Positions 1-8,125 of a stretch of 34,090 nt of DNA are shown in pieces. The stretch's first letter is position 1. Each line of letters starts with the position of its first letter. The stretch comes from JBQCHF01 sp051953655 (GTDB lineage Bacteria > Actinomycetota > Actinomycetes > Motilibacterales > Motilibacteraceae): assembly GCA_051953655.1 (NCBI GenBank), contig JBQCIO010000318.1:1-34090 (forward strand), written 5' to 3'. The notes beneath the pieces are model-generated. The model saw only the letters and a program-made list of their open reading frames with translations, was not told the DNA's origin and searched no databases. The translations under genes were made by a program, and so were the position numbers.

Positions 1-1645
1 AGATCTCGACCTCGCGCTTCACGTCCTCCGCGGACCAGCCCAGGACCGGGGCGACCAGCTCGGCCACCTCCTGGGCGGAGTCCACGCCACGGCTCGGCGT
101 CTCGATCGAGGCGCGGGTCCGCCGCGCCAGGATGTCGTCGAGGTGCCGGGCGCCCTCGTGGGTGGCGGCGTAGAGCGCCTCCACCCGCAGGTACTCCTCG
201 GTGCCGGTGAGCACCTGGCCGAGGGACGGGTCGGCCGCCACCAGGTCCAGCAGCTCGGCCGCCTTGGAGCCGTAGCGCTGCAGCAGGTGCTCGACCTGCT
301 CCACCGTCAGCCCGTAGCGGGTGGCCGTGGCCGTGCGCGCGTTCCACGCCGCGGCGTAGCCGTCGGCGCCGGTGAGCGGCACGTCCTTGGTCACCGACGC
401 CGGGACGCCGGTGACGCCGACCTGGCCGAGCTGCTCCACCGCCATGTCGACGGCGTCCTCGGCCATGACCCGGTAGGTCGTGTACTTGCCGCCGGCCACC
501 ACGACCAGGCCGGGGGCCGGCCGCGCCACCACGTGCTCGCGGGAGAGCTTGCTGGTGGAGTCGGACTCGCCGGCCAGCAGCGGGCGCAGGCCCGCGTAGA
601 CACCGAGGATGTCCTCGCGCGAGATCGGCTGCTTGAGCACGCTGTTGACGTGCTCGAGCAGGTAGGTGATGTCGCTCGCGCTGGCGGCCGGGTGGGCCTT
701 GTCGAGGGTCCAGTCGGTGTCGGTGGTGCCGATGATCCACTGGCGTCCCCACGGGATGACGAAGAGCACGCTCTTCTCGGTCCGCAGGATCAGCCCGGTG
801 TCCAGGTCGATCTTCTCCCGCGGCACGAGCAGGTGGATCCCCTTGCTCGCCCGCACCCGCAGGCCCGAGCCGCCGCCCACCAGGGCCTGCGTCTCGTCGG
901 TCCACACGCCGGTGGCGTTGAGGACCACCTTGGCCCGCACGGAGAACGTGCGGCCGGTCTCCTCGTCGCGGAGCACCGCGCCGACGACCCGGTCGCCCTC
1001 GCGCAGCAGCTCGGTGACCGCGGTGCGGTTGGCCACCAGGGCACCGTGGGCGGCCGCCGTGCGCACGATGGTCACCGTGTGCCGTGCGTCGTCCACCTGC
1101 GCGTCGTAGTACTGCACCGCGCCCACCAGGGCGTCGGACCGCAGCGCCGGGGCGATGCGCAGCGCCGCCTTCTTGCTCAGGTGGCGGTGGTGCGGCAGTC
1201 CGCGGGCGTTGCCGGAGGAGACGCCCATGGTGTCGTAGAGCATCACGCCGGCGCCGACGTAGGGCCGCTCCCACGCCCGGTGCTGCAGCGGGTAGAGGAA
1301 CGGCACCGGGCGAACCAGGTGCGGCGCGAGCTTCTGGACCATCAGGCCCCGCTCGCGCAGCGCCTCGCGCACCAGGGCGAAGTCGAGCATCTCCAGGTAG
1401 CGGAGACCACCGTGGATCAGCTTGCTCGACCGGCTGGACGTGCCGGAGGCCCAGTCGCGGGCCTCGACCAGCCCGACGTCGAGGCCGCGGGTGACCGCGT
1501 CGAGCGCGCTGCCCGCGCCGACGACGCCACCTCCCACGACGAGGACGTCGAGCTCGCGCTCGGCCATCTCGGACAGCGCCCGGAGGCGCCCCTCGGGAGA
1601 GAGGGGCGCCACCGGACTCGTGCTGGTGGTGCTGGTCTTGCTCAT
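1..1645 (-). CDS. glpD: Glycerol-3-phosphate dehydrogenase (partial, C-terminus beyond left edge)
   Basis: FAD-dependent oxidation of sn-glycerol 3-phosphate to dihydroxyacetone phosphate, usually at the membrane with electrons passed to quinone. The ATG at 1645 gives MSKTSTTS, followed after about 30 residues by the FAD dinucleotide-binding motif VVGGGVVGAGSALDAVTRG and then the family signature SGTSSRSSKLIHGGLRYLE. Later segments such as GVWTDE, IIGTTDTDW, GLRPLL and GGKYTTYRVMAEDA also fit GlpD. The frame stays open to base 1 (548 codons), so only a short C-terminal tail is missing, since family members are about 550-580 aa. The start lies 2 bp after the glpK stop, which indicates translational coupling. 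This is the last gene visible in the glpF-glpK-glpD operon. Confidence 0.95.
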   Translation of the reverse strand, partial: MSKTSTTSTSPVAPLSPEGRLRALSEMAERELDVLVVGGGVVGAGSALDAVTRGLDVGLVEARDWASGTSSRSSKLIHGGLRYLEMLDFALVREALRERGLMVQKLAPHLVRPVPFLYPLQHRAWERPYVGAGVMLYDTMGVSSGNARGLPHHRHLSKKAALRIAPALRSDALVGAVQYYDAQVDDARHTVTIVRTAAAHGALVANRTAVTELLREGDRVVGAVLRDEETGRTFSVRAKVVLNATGVWTDETQALVGGGSGLRVRASKGIHLLVPREKIDLDTGLILRTEKSVLFVIPWGRQWIIGTTDTDWTLDKAHPAASASDITYLLEHVNSVLKQPISREDILGVYAGLRPLLAGESDSTSKLSREHVVARPAPGLVVVAGGKYTTYRVMAEDAVDMAVEQLGQVGVTGVPASVTKDVPLTGADGYAAAWNARTATATRYGLTVEQVEHLLQRYGSKAAELLDLVAADPSLGQVLTGTEEYLRVEALYAATHEGARHLDDILARRTRASIETPSRGVDSAQEVAELVAPVLGWSAEDVKREVEI

Positions 1646-1647
1646 GC

Positions 1648-3165
1648 TCAGCTCACGTCCACCCAGTCGAGGGTCCGCTCGACGGCCTTCTTCCAGCCCG
1701 CGTAGCCCTCCTCGCGCTGCTTGTCGTCCCAGCTCGGGGTCCAGCGCTTGGCCTCGTTCCAGTTGGCGCGCAGCTCGTCGGTGTCCTTCCAGAACCCGAC
1801 CGCCAGGCCGGCCGCGTAGGCCGCGCCGAGCGCGGTGGTCTCGGCGACCACCGGACGGCTCACGTCGACGCCGAGGACGTCGGCCTGGATCTGCATGCAG
1901 AGGTCGTTCATCGTGACACCGCCGTCGACCTTCAGGGTGTCCAGCGTGACGCCGGAGTCCTGGGCCATCGCGTTGACGACGTCCTTGCTCTGGTAGCAGA
2001 TCGACTCGAGCGTGGCCCGGGCGATGTGCGCGTTGTTGTTGTAGCGGGTGAGGCCCACGATCGCGCCGCGGGCGTCCGACCGCCAGTAGGGGGCGAACAG
2101 ACCCGAGAACGCCGGCACGAAGTAGACGCCGCCGTTGTCCTGCACGCGGCGGGCGAGGTCCTCGCTCTCCGCGGCACCGCCGATGATGCCGAGCTGGTCG
2201 CGCAGCCACTGCACCGCCGAGCCGGTGACGGCGATCGAGCCCTCCAGGGCGTAGACCGGCGCCTCCTTGCCGAACTGGTAGCAGACCGTGGTGAGCAGGC
2301 CGTTCTTGCTGCGCACCAGCTCGTTGCCGGTGTTGAGCAGCATGAAGTTGCCGGTGCCGTAGGTGTTCTTGGCCTCACCGACGTTGAAGCACACCTGGCC
2401 CACGGTGGCGGCCTGCTGGTCGCCGAGGTCGCCGGTGAGCGGTACGACGCCACCCAGCGGGCCGTTGTCCAGCGTGGTGCCGTAGCCCTCGGGGTCCGAC
2501 GACGGCCGGATGGTCGGGAGCATCGACCGGGGGATGTTGAAGAACGAGAGCAGCTCGTCGTCCCAGTCGAGGGTCTCGAGGTTCATCAGCATGGTGCGGC
2601 TGGCGTTGGTCACGTCGGTGACGTGCGAGCCGCCGCGCGGACCGCCGGTGAGGTTCCACAGCAGCCAGCAGTCGGTGTTGCCGAAGATGGCGTCGCCGCG
2701 CTCGGCGGCCTCGCGGACGCCCGGCACGTTCTCCAGGATCCACTGGATCTTGCCGCCGCTGAAGTAGGTGGCCGGCGGCAGGCCCGCCTTCTGGCGGATG
2801 ACGTCGCCCTTGCCCTCACGCTCGAGCGCGGAGGCGATGCGGTCGGTGCGGGTGTCCTGCCACACGATCGCGTTGTAGTAGGGGCGACCGGTGTTGCGGT
2901 CCCACACGACGGCGGTCTCGCGCTGGTTGGTGATGCCCAGTGCCGCCAGGTCCGAGGCACCGATGCCCAGCTTGTTCATGGCCGTCTGGATGACCGAGCT
3001 GGTCCGCTCCCAGATCTCGACCGGGTTGTGCTCGACCCAGCCGGCCTTCGGCATGATCTGCTCGTGCTCGAGCTGGTGCTTGCCCACCTCGTTGCCGCTG
3101 TGGTCGAACACCATGAACCGGGTGCTCGTGGTGCCCTGGTCGACCGCTCCGACGAAATCAGCCAT
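1648..3165 (-). CDS. glpK: Glycerol kinase
   Basis: Phosphorylates glycerol with ATP to sn-glycerol 3-phosphate (FGGY family, cytoplasm). The 505-aa protein has the family's usual length. It begins MADFVGAVDQGTTSTRFMVF, the N-terminal phosphate-binding motif. It then shows ITNQRET, the substrate-region segment VWQDTRTDR, YGTGNFML, and the C-terminal signature around VDGGVTMNDLCMQIQADVL. The ATG at 3165 is preceded by AAAGGAG about 8 nt upstream, so I prefer it to longer in-frame extensions whose translations do not look like protein. It lies 71 nt downstream of glpF on the same strand and 2 bp from glpD, so the three genes form one glycerol catabolic operon (compare gylCAB of Streptomyces). 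Confidence 0.97.
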   Translation of the reverse strand: MADFVGAVDQGTTSTRFMVFDHSGNEVGKHQLEHEQIMPKAGWVEHNPVEIWERTSSVIQTAMNKLGIGASDLAALGITNQRETAVVWDRNTGRPYYNAIVWQDTRTDRIASALEREGKGDVIRQKAGLPPATYFSGGKIQWILENVPGVREAAERGDAIFGNTDCWLLWNLTGGPRGGSHVTDVTNASRTMLMNLETLDWDDELLSFFNIPRSMLPTIRPSSDPEGYGTTLDNGPLGGVVPLTGDLGDQQAATVGQVCFNVGEAKNTYGTGNFMLLNTGNELVRSKNGLLTTVCYQFGKEAPVYALEGSIAVTGSAVQWLRDQLGIIGGAAESEDLARRVQDNGGVYFVPAFSGLFAPYWRSDARGAIVGLTRYNNNAHIARATLESICYQSKDVVNAMAQDSGVTLDTLKVDGGVTMNDLCMQIQADVLGVDVSRPVVAETTALGAAYAAGLAVGFWKDTDELRANWNEAKRWTPSWDDKQREEGYAGWKKAVERTLDWVDVS

Positions 3166-3190
3166 CGGTCGTTCTCCTTTGCTGTGTCTG

Positions 3191-3208
3191 GAATCCGCCG
3201 TCGGATTC
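3191..3208 (-). other. Hairpin between glpF and glpK
   Basis: GAATCCG and CGGATTC form a perfect 7-bp stem around the 4-nt loop CCGT, inside the 71-nt glpF-glpK gap and about 25 nt upstream of the glpK start. It lacks a U-run. It could stabilise the upstream mRNA or set relative expression within the operon; that role is inferred. Confidence 0.45.
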
Positions 3209-3236
3209 TCGAGTGTTGAGCCGTGGAGCGGGTCGT

Positions 3237-4097
3237 TCAGCGGACGTCGACGCTCTCGGCGCCGACGGTGTTGCCCGCGGCGTCCTGGGCCGTCGGGACG
3301 CGGCCGGGCTCCTGGTCGTCGTCGGCCTTGGGCAGGAAGCGGCCGATGAAGGCGTCGTAGGCACCGGCACCGACGAGACCGCCGATGAGCGGGGCGACGA
3401 TGGGCACCCAGAAGTAGAGGTTGCCGTACTGGTCCCGCCACGCCCCGTGGTAGCCGGTCAGGAACTCAGCCAGGCGCGGACCGAAGTCACGGGCCGGGTT
3501 GATGGCGTAGCCGGCGTCCGTGCCCCAGGCGAAACCGATGGCGACGACGATGAGACCGACGATGAAGGCGCCCAGGTTGGCCATCGGCGGGTTGTTGCGG
3601 GCGTCCGTGATGGCGAGGATGAGGAACATCAGGATCGCGGTGCCGATGATCTGGTCGCGGAAGGCGCCGCCGGTGCCGACCGGCGCGGTGCCGTTGCCGG
3701 GGAGGGTGGAGAAGATGCCCTGGCTCTTGATGGTGTGGCCCGGGTCGAACTTGGCGATGACCTCGCTGTAGTTCCAGCGCACGATGAGCGCAGCGATGAA
3801 CGCCCCCACCGTCTGCGCGCCCATGTACGGCAGGACCTTCTTCCAGGAGAAGTCCCGGAACACCGCGAGGGCGAGCGTGACCGCCGGGTTCAGGTGGGCA
3901 CCGCTGATCCTCGCCGCGGTGTAGACGCCCAGCACGACCGCGAGGCCCCAGGCCCAGGCGATGCTGTCGTGGTTCCCGATCCCGCCGGCGACGACCTGGG
4001 CGACCACGCCCACGCCGAACAGGATCAGGATGAGGGTGCCGGCGAACTCGGCGGCGAGCTCGCCGACGAGTCCCGGTTCCTTGGTGCGAACGCTCAC
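3237..4097 (-). CDS. glpF: Aquaglyceroporin / glycerol uptake facilitator (MIP family)
   Basis: Inner-membrane channel for passive glycerol entry. The 286-aa protein has the six-helix MIP pattern with both half-helix NPA motifs: GAHLNPAVT (NPA near residues 70-72) and AGYAINPARDFGPRL (near 200-204). The Asp right after the second NPAR is the classic mark of glycerol facilitators as opposed to water-only aquaporins. The C-terminal tail from about residue 260 is charged and cytoplasmic in style. The start is GTG at 4097, preceded by GGAGGATCC (good spacing). It is the first gene of the glpF-glpK-glpD operon, and its entry channel feeds the kinase encoded next. The leader contains a strong hairpin immediately before the ribosome binding site. 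Confidence 0.95.
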   Translation of the reverse strand: MSVRTKEPGLVGELAAEFAGTLILILFGVGVVAQVVAGGIGNHDSIAWAWGLAVVLGVYTAARISGAHLNPAVTLALAVFRDFSWKKVLPYMGAQTVGAFIAALIVRWNYSEVIAKFDPGHTIKSQGIFSTLPGNGTAPVGTGGAFRDQIIGTAILMFLILAITDARNNPPMANLGAFIVGLIVVAIGFAWGTDAGYAINPARDFGPRLAEFLTGYHGAWRDQYGNLYFWVPIVAPLIGGLVGAGAYDAFIGRFLPKADDDQEPGRVPTAQDAAGNTVGAESVDVR

Positions 4098-4113
4098 GGA
4101 TCCTCCATGGATG

Positions 4114-4138
4114 AGCGCCGGGCGCCGCGCCCGGCGCT
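4114..4138 (-). promoter_or_regulatory. Strong hairpin in the glpF leader, next to the ribosome binding site
   Basis: AGCGCCGGGCG and CGCCCGGCGCT form a perfect 11-bp GC stem with a 3-nt loop. It sits about 10 nt upstream of the glpF Shine-Dalgarno sequence. It is close enough to influence initiation, or to protect the 5' end of the operon mRNA. It could equally be a DNA operator. No regulator gene lies next to it. Confidence 0.5.
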
Positions 4139-4244
4139 GCTGACCGGTCGTGATGGTGGGGTGGTGGGTAACGCGCCCGTGACGGGCACGTTTCTGACCG
4201 GTGAGCGCACGTTAGGCGGGGTGCAAGTGCCCGCCAACGGGATG

Positions 4245-4284
4245 CGGTCGACAATGTCGAACGTTCAGGTCACGACTTCGTGAC
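4245..4284. promoter_or_regulatory. Cluster of operator-like palindromes between glpF and the acyl-CoA synthetase gene
   Basis: Three dyads lie in 40 bp. TCGACA-A-TGTCGA at 4248-4260 extends to 4245-4263 with one mismatch. GAACGTTC occupies 4259-4266. GTCACGA-CT-TCGTGAC at 4269-4284 is perfect. Their place in a divergent intergenic region, about 150 bp from glpF and 87 bp from the synthetase start, fits regulator binding. In Streptomyces the glycerol operon is controlled by an IclR-family protein, but no such gene is visible here, so the binding protein is unknown. The whole gap 4098-4370 holds no gene; it also has a repeated CTGACCGGT (4140-4148 and 4194-4202). Confidence 0.5.
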
Positions 4285-4370
4285 GACGGACGTTGCAGGC
4301 GTGGCATGAACCCGTGAGATCGAGAGCCGCCGCGCCCCGACGTTTAGGCCGACCAGGAAAGGGAAAACCC

Positions 4371-6002
4371 GTGCGCCAGTCGTCTTCCGCCGTCGATGGT
4401 CCGGCGGACGAGCCGTTGCGGCCGGAGGATCTCGCGCCGGAGGGACCGGTCGTCCGCGAGCCGTGGCTGGGCGCCCCCGTGCTCTCCTACCCGCGGCGCC
4501 CGCGCACCGTGGTCGACGTCCTCGACCGTGCGGCCCGGTCGTGGCCGCACAACCCGGCCACCGTCGACCCCGACGGGACCACCCTGACCTACGCGCAGCT
4601 CGCGGAGCGCGTTGAGGCGGCTACGCAGAGCCTCCGGTCGCTGGGCGTGCGCCCCGGTCACGGGGTCGGCGTCCTGAGCGCGAGCTCGAGCTCCTTCCTC
4701 GCGACCATCCTGGCGTGCGCCCGCGCCGGTGCCGTGATGGTCGGCCTGAACCCGCGCGAGGCCCCCGCCTCCTGGTCCTGGACCCTGCGGCACGGCGGGT
4801 CCGTCCTGGCCCTCCACGACGCCGGGCACGTCGGCCTGGTCCAGGCCGCGGCCGACGCAGGCCTGGACGCGGCGCGCGTGCTGCCGCTCGAGCAGGTCGT
4901 CTCCGCCCCGGCGCCCTGGTCCTACGACGCGTCGTCGGAGATGCTCGACGAGGCCGCGACCTACGCGCTGGTGCACACGTCGGGCACCACCGGCCGCCCC
5001 AAGGGCAGCCAGGTGGTGCACCGGTGCAGCGTGCACAGCGGCATGAGCTACCAGCGGGTGCTCCAGCTGCGGCCGGGTGAGCGCACCGCGGTGCTGTTCC
5101 CGCTGCACTACATCAGCGCGATGCACGCGCACGTCATCCCGGCGATGCTGGCCGGCGCCACCTGCGTCTTCCTCGACGGGGCCACGCCGCGCTCCTACCT
5201 CCGAGCGCTCCGTGAGCAGCGCATCGCCTGGGCGTACACCGTCCCCTCGATGTGGAACCTGGTGCTGCGCGAGCGGGACCTCGCGCCCGGCTCGCTGCCG
5301 GACCTGCGGGTCGCCGGCACCGGCGGCGCGCCGCTGACGGCGGACCTGCGCGCGGCGTTCCGGGAGCGGCTGCCCGGCGTCGCGCTCGTCGACATCTACG
5401 GGCTGTCGGAGACGCACAGCCCGGCCACCATGCTGCTGGACCACGAGCAGGAGGCCCACCCCGGCAGCGTGGGACGCCCCCTGCCCTGCATGGAGGTCGC
5501 CGTGCGCGACGACGAGGGCTGCGACCTGCCGTCGGGCGAGGTGGGTGAGATCTGGCTGCGGGGTTCCCTGGTCACCACCGGCTACCACGCGGATCCCGCG
5601 GCCACCGCGGCGGCCATCGTCGACGGCTGGTTCGACACCGGCGACGTCGGCCGCCTGGACGCCGCCGGCTTCCTGCAGGTGCTGGACCGCAGCAAGGACA
5701 TGATCAATAGGGGCGGCACCAAGGTCTTCTCCGCCCAGGTCGAGCAGCTGCTGCGCACCCATCCCGACGTCGTCGACGCCGCCGTGGTGGCCGCGCCGGA
5801 CCGGCTGCACGGGGAGGCCGTGGCCGCCTTCGTCGTGCGCGAGCCCGGTGCGGGGGTGGAGGGGCGCGACCTGCGCCGGTGGGTGACCGAGCGGCTGGCC
5901 GAGCACGCGGCGCCGACCGTCGTCCGGTTCGTCGAGGAGCTGCCGCGGGGGACGACCGGCAAGACCGACAAGAAGGCACTGCGCGCGCAGCTGGCCGGCT
6001 GA
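4371..6002 (+). CDS. Acyl-CoA synthetase-like AMP-dependent ligase
   Basis: Class I adenylate-forming enzyme that activates a carboxylic acid to an acyl-adenylate and then to a CoA thioester. Of 543 aa, the P-loop HTSGTTGRPKGS is near residues 202-213. The A5 motif YGLSETH is near 342, the A7/A8 region FDTGDVGRL...DRSKDMINRGG is near 420-450, and the A10 motif PRGTTGKTDKKALR is at the C-terminus with the catalytic lysine. The chosen start is GTG at 4371, preceded by AGGAAAGGG; an in-frame ATG at 4293 would add 26 unconvincing residues. Acid specificity cannot be read from the sequence; medium/long-chain or aryl acids are possible. It faces away from the glycerol operon, so it may share its control region. 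The ROK-like gene follows after 31 bp, possibly co-transcribed. Confidence 0.9.
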   Translation: MRQSSSAVDGPADEPLRPEDLAPEGPVVREPWLGAPVLSYPRRPRTVVDVLDRAARSWPHNPATVDPDGTTLTYAQLAERVEAATQSLRSLGVRPGHGVGVLSASSSSFLATILACARAGAVMVGLNPREAPASWSWTLRHGGSVLALHDAGHVGLVQAAADAGLDAARVLPLEQVVSAPAPWSYDASSEMLDEAATYALVHTSGTTGRPKGSQVVHRCSVHSGMSYQRVLQLRPGERTAVLFPLHYISAMHAHVIPAMLAGATCVFLDGATPRSYLRALREQRIAWAYTVPSMWNLVLRERDLAPGSLPDLRVAGTGGAPLTADLRAAFRERLPGVALVDIYGLSETHSPATMLLDHEQEAHPGSVGRPLPCMEVAVRDDEGCDLPSGEVGEIWLRGSLVTTGYHADPAATAAAIVDGWFDTGDVGRLDAAGFLQVLDRSKDMINRGGTKVFSAQVEQLLRTHPDVVDAAVVAAPDRLHGEAVAAFVVREPGAGVEGRDLRRWVTERLAEHAAPTVVRFVEELPRGTTGKTDKKALRAQLAG

Positions 6003-6033
6003 GCCGCTGCCGCGACGTGCGAGAGTACGTGGC

Positions 6034-6867
6034 GTGACCGAGGAGGCCGGCGAGCACCGGGGCGCCGCGCCCCGCACGCTCGCGGTGGACTGCGGAGGCA
6101 GCGGGATCAAGGCCTGCGTGCTCGACGTGGGCGGAGCCATGGTCTCGGACCGCGTCCGCGTGCCGACCCCCTACCCCTGCCCGCCGGAGCGGCTGGTCGA
6201 GACGGTGGTGGCGCTGGCGCGCGACCTGCCCGCGGCCGACCGGGCGTCGGTCGGCCTCCCCGGGCTGGTGCGCCGCGGAGTCGTCCACGCCACCCCGCAC
6301 TTCGTCACCGAGGCAGGGCCGTTCACCCCGCGACGACCGGACCTGGTGCGGGCCTGGACCGAGTACGACGTCCAGGGTGCCCTGGCGGTTGCGCTCGGCA
6401 TGCCGGTGCGCGCGGTGAACGACGCCGAGGTCCAGGGCCTGGCGGTGGTGACCGGCCGCGGCTACGAGGTGGTGCTCACCCTGGGGACCGGTCTCGGCTT
6501 CGCCCAGTTCGACGAGGGCCGGCTGCTGCCCAAGCTCGAGCTCTCCCAGCTCCCCTTCCGCAAGAAGGAGACCTACGACCAGCAGCTGGGGAACCACGCC
6601 CGCAAGCAGCTCGGCGACGAGCGCTGGTCCCGCCGGGTCCTACGAGCCGTCGGAGCGCTGCAGCCGTTCCTGTGGTGGGACCACCTCTACCTCGGGGGCG
6701 GCAACGCTCGGCACCTGAGCGACCACGCCACCGGCGAGCTGACCCGGGCCGGCGTGGTGGTCGTGCCCAACATCGCCGGGCTGCTCGGCGGCGTGCGCCT
6801 GTGGGACCTCGCCGACCGCGCCGGCGCGTATCCGGTCACGCCCCAGTCGCCGGCAGGCCGCGGCTGA
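6034..6867 (+). CDS. ROK-family sugar kinase, polyphosphate-glucokinase-like
   Basis: 277 aa. The N-terminal phosphate-binding motif VDCGGSGIKACVLD, the catalytic-region VNDAEVQGLAV (candidate base Asp), and the ATP/phosphate loop TLGTGLGFAQF place it in the ROK/PpgK group. Length matches polyphosphate glucokinases (about 250-280 aa) rather than longer ROK proteins with a zinc motif, which is absent here. The PpgK segment usually written TELGH reads LELSQ, so the substrate-site Glu is kept but the conserved His is replaced by Gln. Glucose may therefore not be the substrate. The GTG start at 6034 has only a weak purine-rich upstream sequence. It sits 31 bp after the acyl-CoA synthetase and is followed by a 6-bp hairpin. 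Confidence 0.78.
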   Translation: MTEEAGEHRGAAPRTLAVDCGGSGIKACVLDVGGAMVSDRVRVPTPYPCPPERLVETVVALARDLPAADRASVGLPGLVRRGVVHATPHFVTEAGPFTPRRPDLVRAWTEYDVQGALAVALGMPVRAVNDAEVQGLAVVTGRGYEVVLTLGTGLGFAQFDEGRLLPKLELSQLPFRKKETYDQQLGNHARKQLGDERWSRRVLRAVGALQPFLWWDHLYLGGGNARHLSDHATGELTRAGVVVVPNIAGLLGGVRLWDLADRAGAYPVTPQSPAGRG

Positions 6868-6891
6868 CGGCGTCGGTCCGCTGCGGCGCGC

Positions 6892-6907
6892 CGGGACGTC
6901 GGTCCCG
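6892..6907 (+). terminator. Possible hairpin terminator after the ROK-like gene
   Basis: CGGGAC-GTCG-GTCCCG forms a 6-bp stem with a 4-nt loop, 25 nt after the stop codon. There is no U-run, which is common in high-GC actinomycetes, so this is weak support. Confidence 0.3.
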
Positions 6908-6984
6908 CCCGGCGTCGCTCCGCGTGCTGCACGATGGCGTCGGGACGGCACTCGCCGTGGCGGGGCATGCCGTAGGAGGTCGCC

Positions 6985-8112
6985 ATGAGCACCACCGCAC
7001 CAGGGCCGGCCGATCGTCTCGGCCCCGCGCAGCCGCCTCAGCCAGGTGTCGAGCACGGTCCCGACCGCCGCATCGAGGCCGCTCTCCGACGGCTCGTCGT
7101 GGACGGTGTCCTGGCCGAGCACCAGGCCCGGCTGGCCGCCGCGGCCGTGGAGGCGGCCCTCGCCGCCACCCCGGCGGAGCCGCCGCCGGCTGCCGCGGGC
7201 GCCGGTCCCGCGCCGCTGCGCGCCCGGCTCGCCGAGGTCGCCGGCTACGCCGGCGGCGCCCTGGTCGCCACCGGGATCGGCCTGTTCCTGGGCAGCGCCT
7301 GGCCCGACCTCTCCCATGCCGCCCGGGTCGCCTGGCTGGCCGGGATCGCGGTCGTGCTGGTGCTGGCGGGGATCGCGGTGCTGGCCAGCGCGCGGCTCCC
7401 CGTCGCCCGCCTGCTGCCCGAGCTGCGCGCCGGCGGCCTGCCGGTGCGCCGGCGCCTCGCCTCGGCGCTGTGGTCGCTCGCCGGCCTCGGCGTGGGAGCC
7501 GCCGTCGCCGTGGCCCTGGACCCGGCCAGTCCCTTCCCGGCCGCACTGGCCGCCCTTCCGCTGCTCGCGGTCGCCTACGCGGTGGCCCCCGCGGTGGTCG
7601 GCCACGCGGCGCTGTTCGCGGCCTTCGCGCTCACGTCCGCGACGGCGCTGGACGAGGCGGGCGTCGTCGACGCCCCCGTGCCCTACGCGCTCGTCCTGCT
7701 CGCCGTGGCCGCGGTGTGGGCCGTGCTGACCCTCACCGGGGTGCTGCGCGAGCGCGTGCTGGGGCTGGCGCTGGCCACCGGGATCGCCTTCGCCGGAGCC
7801 ATGGTGCCGGCCGGGGAGGAGCCCTGGCTCTCGCACGGGATCGGCGCCGCGCTCGCCGTCCTGCTGTTCGCCGGCTACGTGCGCCTGCGCGCGGACCGCT
7901 GCTGGCCGCTGCTGGCCGGTGCGGTGCTGACCACCACCGTGGTGGCGGCCCAGGTGACCGACGACCTGCTCGGCGGCGAGACGAGCCGCGCCGTGGTCGT
8001 CCTGGTGGCGGGCGTCGTGCTGCTCGCCTCCAGCGCGCTCGGCCTGCGGCTGCGCGGGCAGGAGCGGGGGGAGGAACCGACCGCGGCCCCGGAGGAGACG
8101 TCGGCGCGCTGA
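6985..8112 (+). CDS. DUF2157-like polytopic membrane protein
   Basis: 375 aa. A soluble N-terminal part (about 1-85) contains RRIEAALRRLVVDGVLAEHQ, which resembles the short helical start of DUF2157 proteins. It is followed by a proline/alanine linker and about ten hydrophobic helices running to near the C-terminus (for example GGALVATGIGLFLGSAW and AWLAGIAVVLVLAGIAVL). The tail is short, charged and Glu-rich. No catalytic motif is visible. The ATG at 6985 has a clear AGGAGG about 6 nt upstream. It is convergent with the frameshifted gene, leaving only 13 bp between them. Function unknown; the family assignment rests on overall pattern and is moderate. Confidence 0.7.
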   Translation: MSTTAPGPADRLGPAQPPQPGVEHGPDRRIEAALRRLVVDGVLAEHQARLAAAAVEAALAATPAEPPPAAAGAGPAPLRARLAEVAGYAGGALVATGIGLFLGSAWPDLSHAARVAWLAGIAVVLVLAGIAVLASARLPVARLLPELRAGGLPVRRRLASALWSLAGLGVGAAVAVALDPASPFPAALAALPLLAVAYAVAPAVVGHAALFAAFALTSATALDEAGVVDAPVPYALVLLAVAAVWAVLTLTGVLRERVLGLALATGIAFAGAMVPAGEEPWLSHGIGAALAVLLFAGYVRLRADRCWPLLAGAVLTTTVVAAQVTDDLLGGETSRAVVVLVAGVVLLASSALGLRLRGQERGEEPTAAPEETSAR

Positions 8113-8125
8113 CCCGGGCGCCGGC

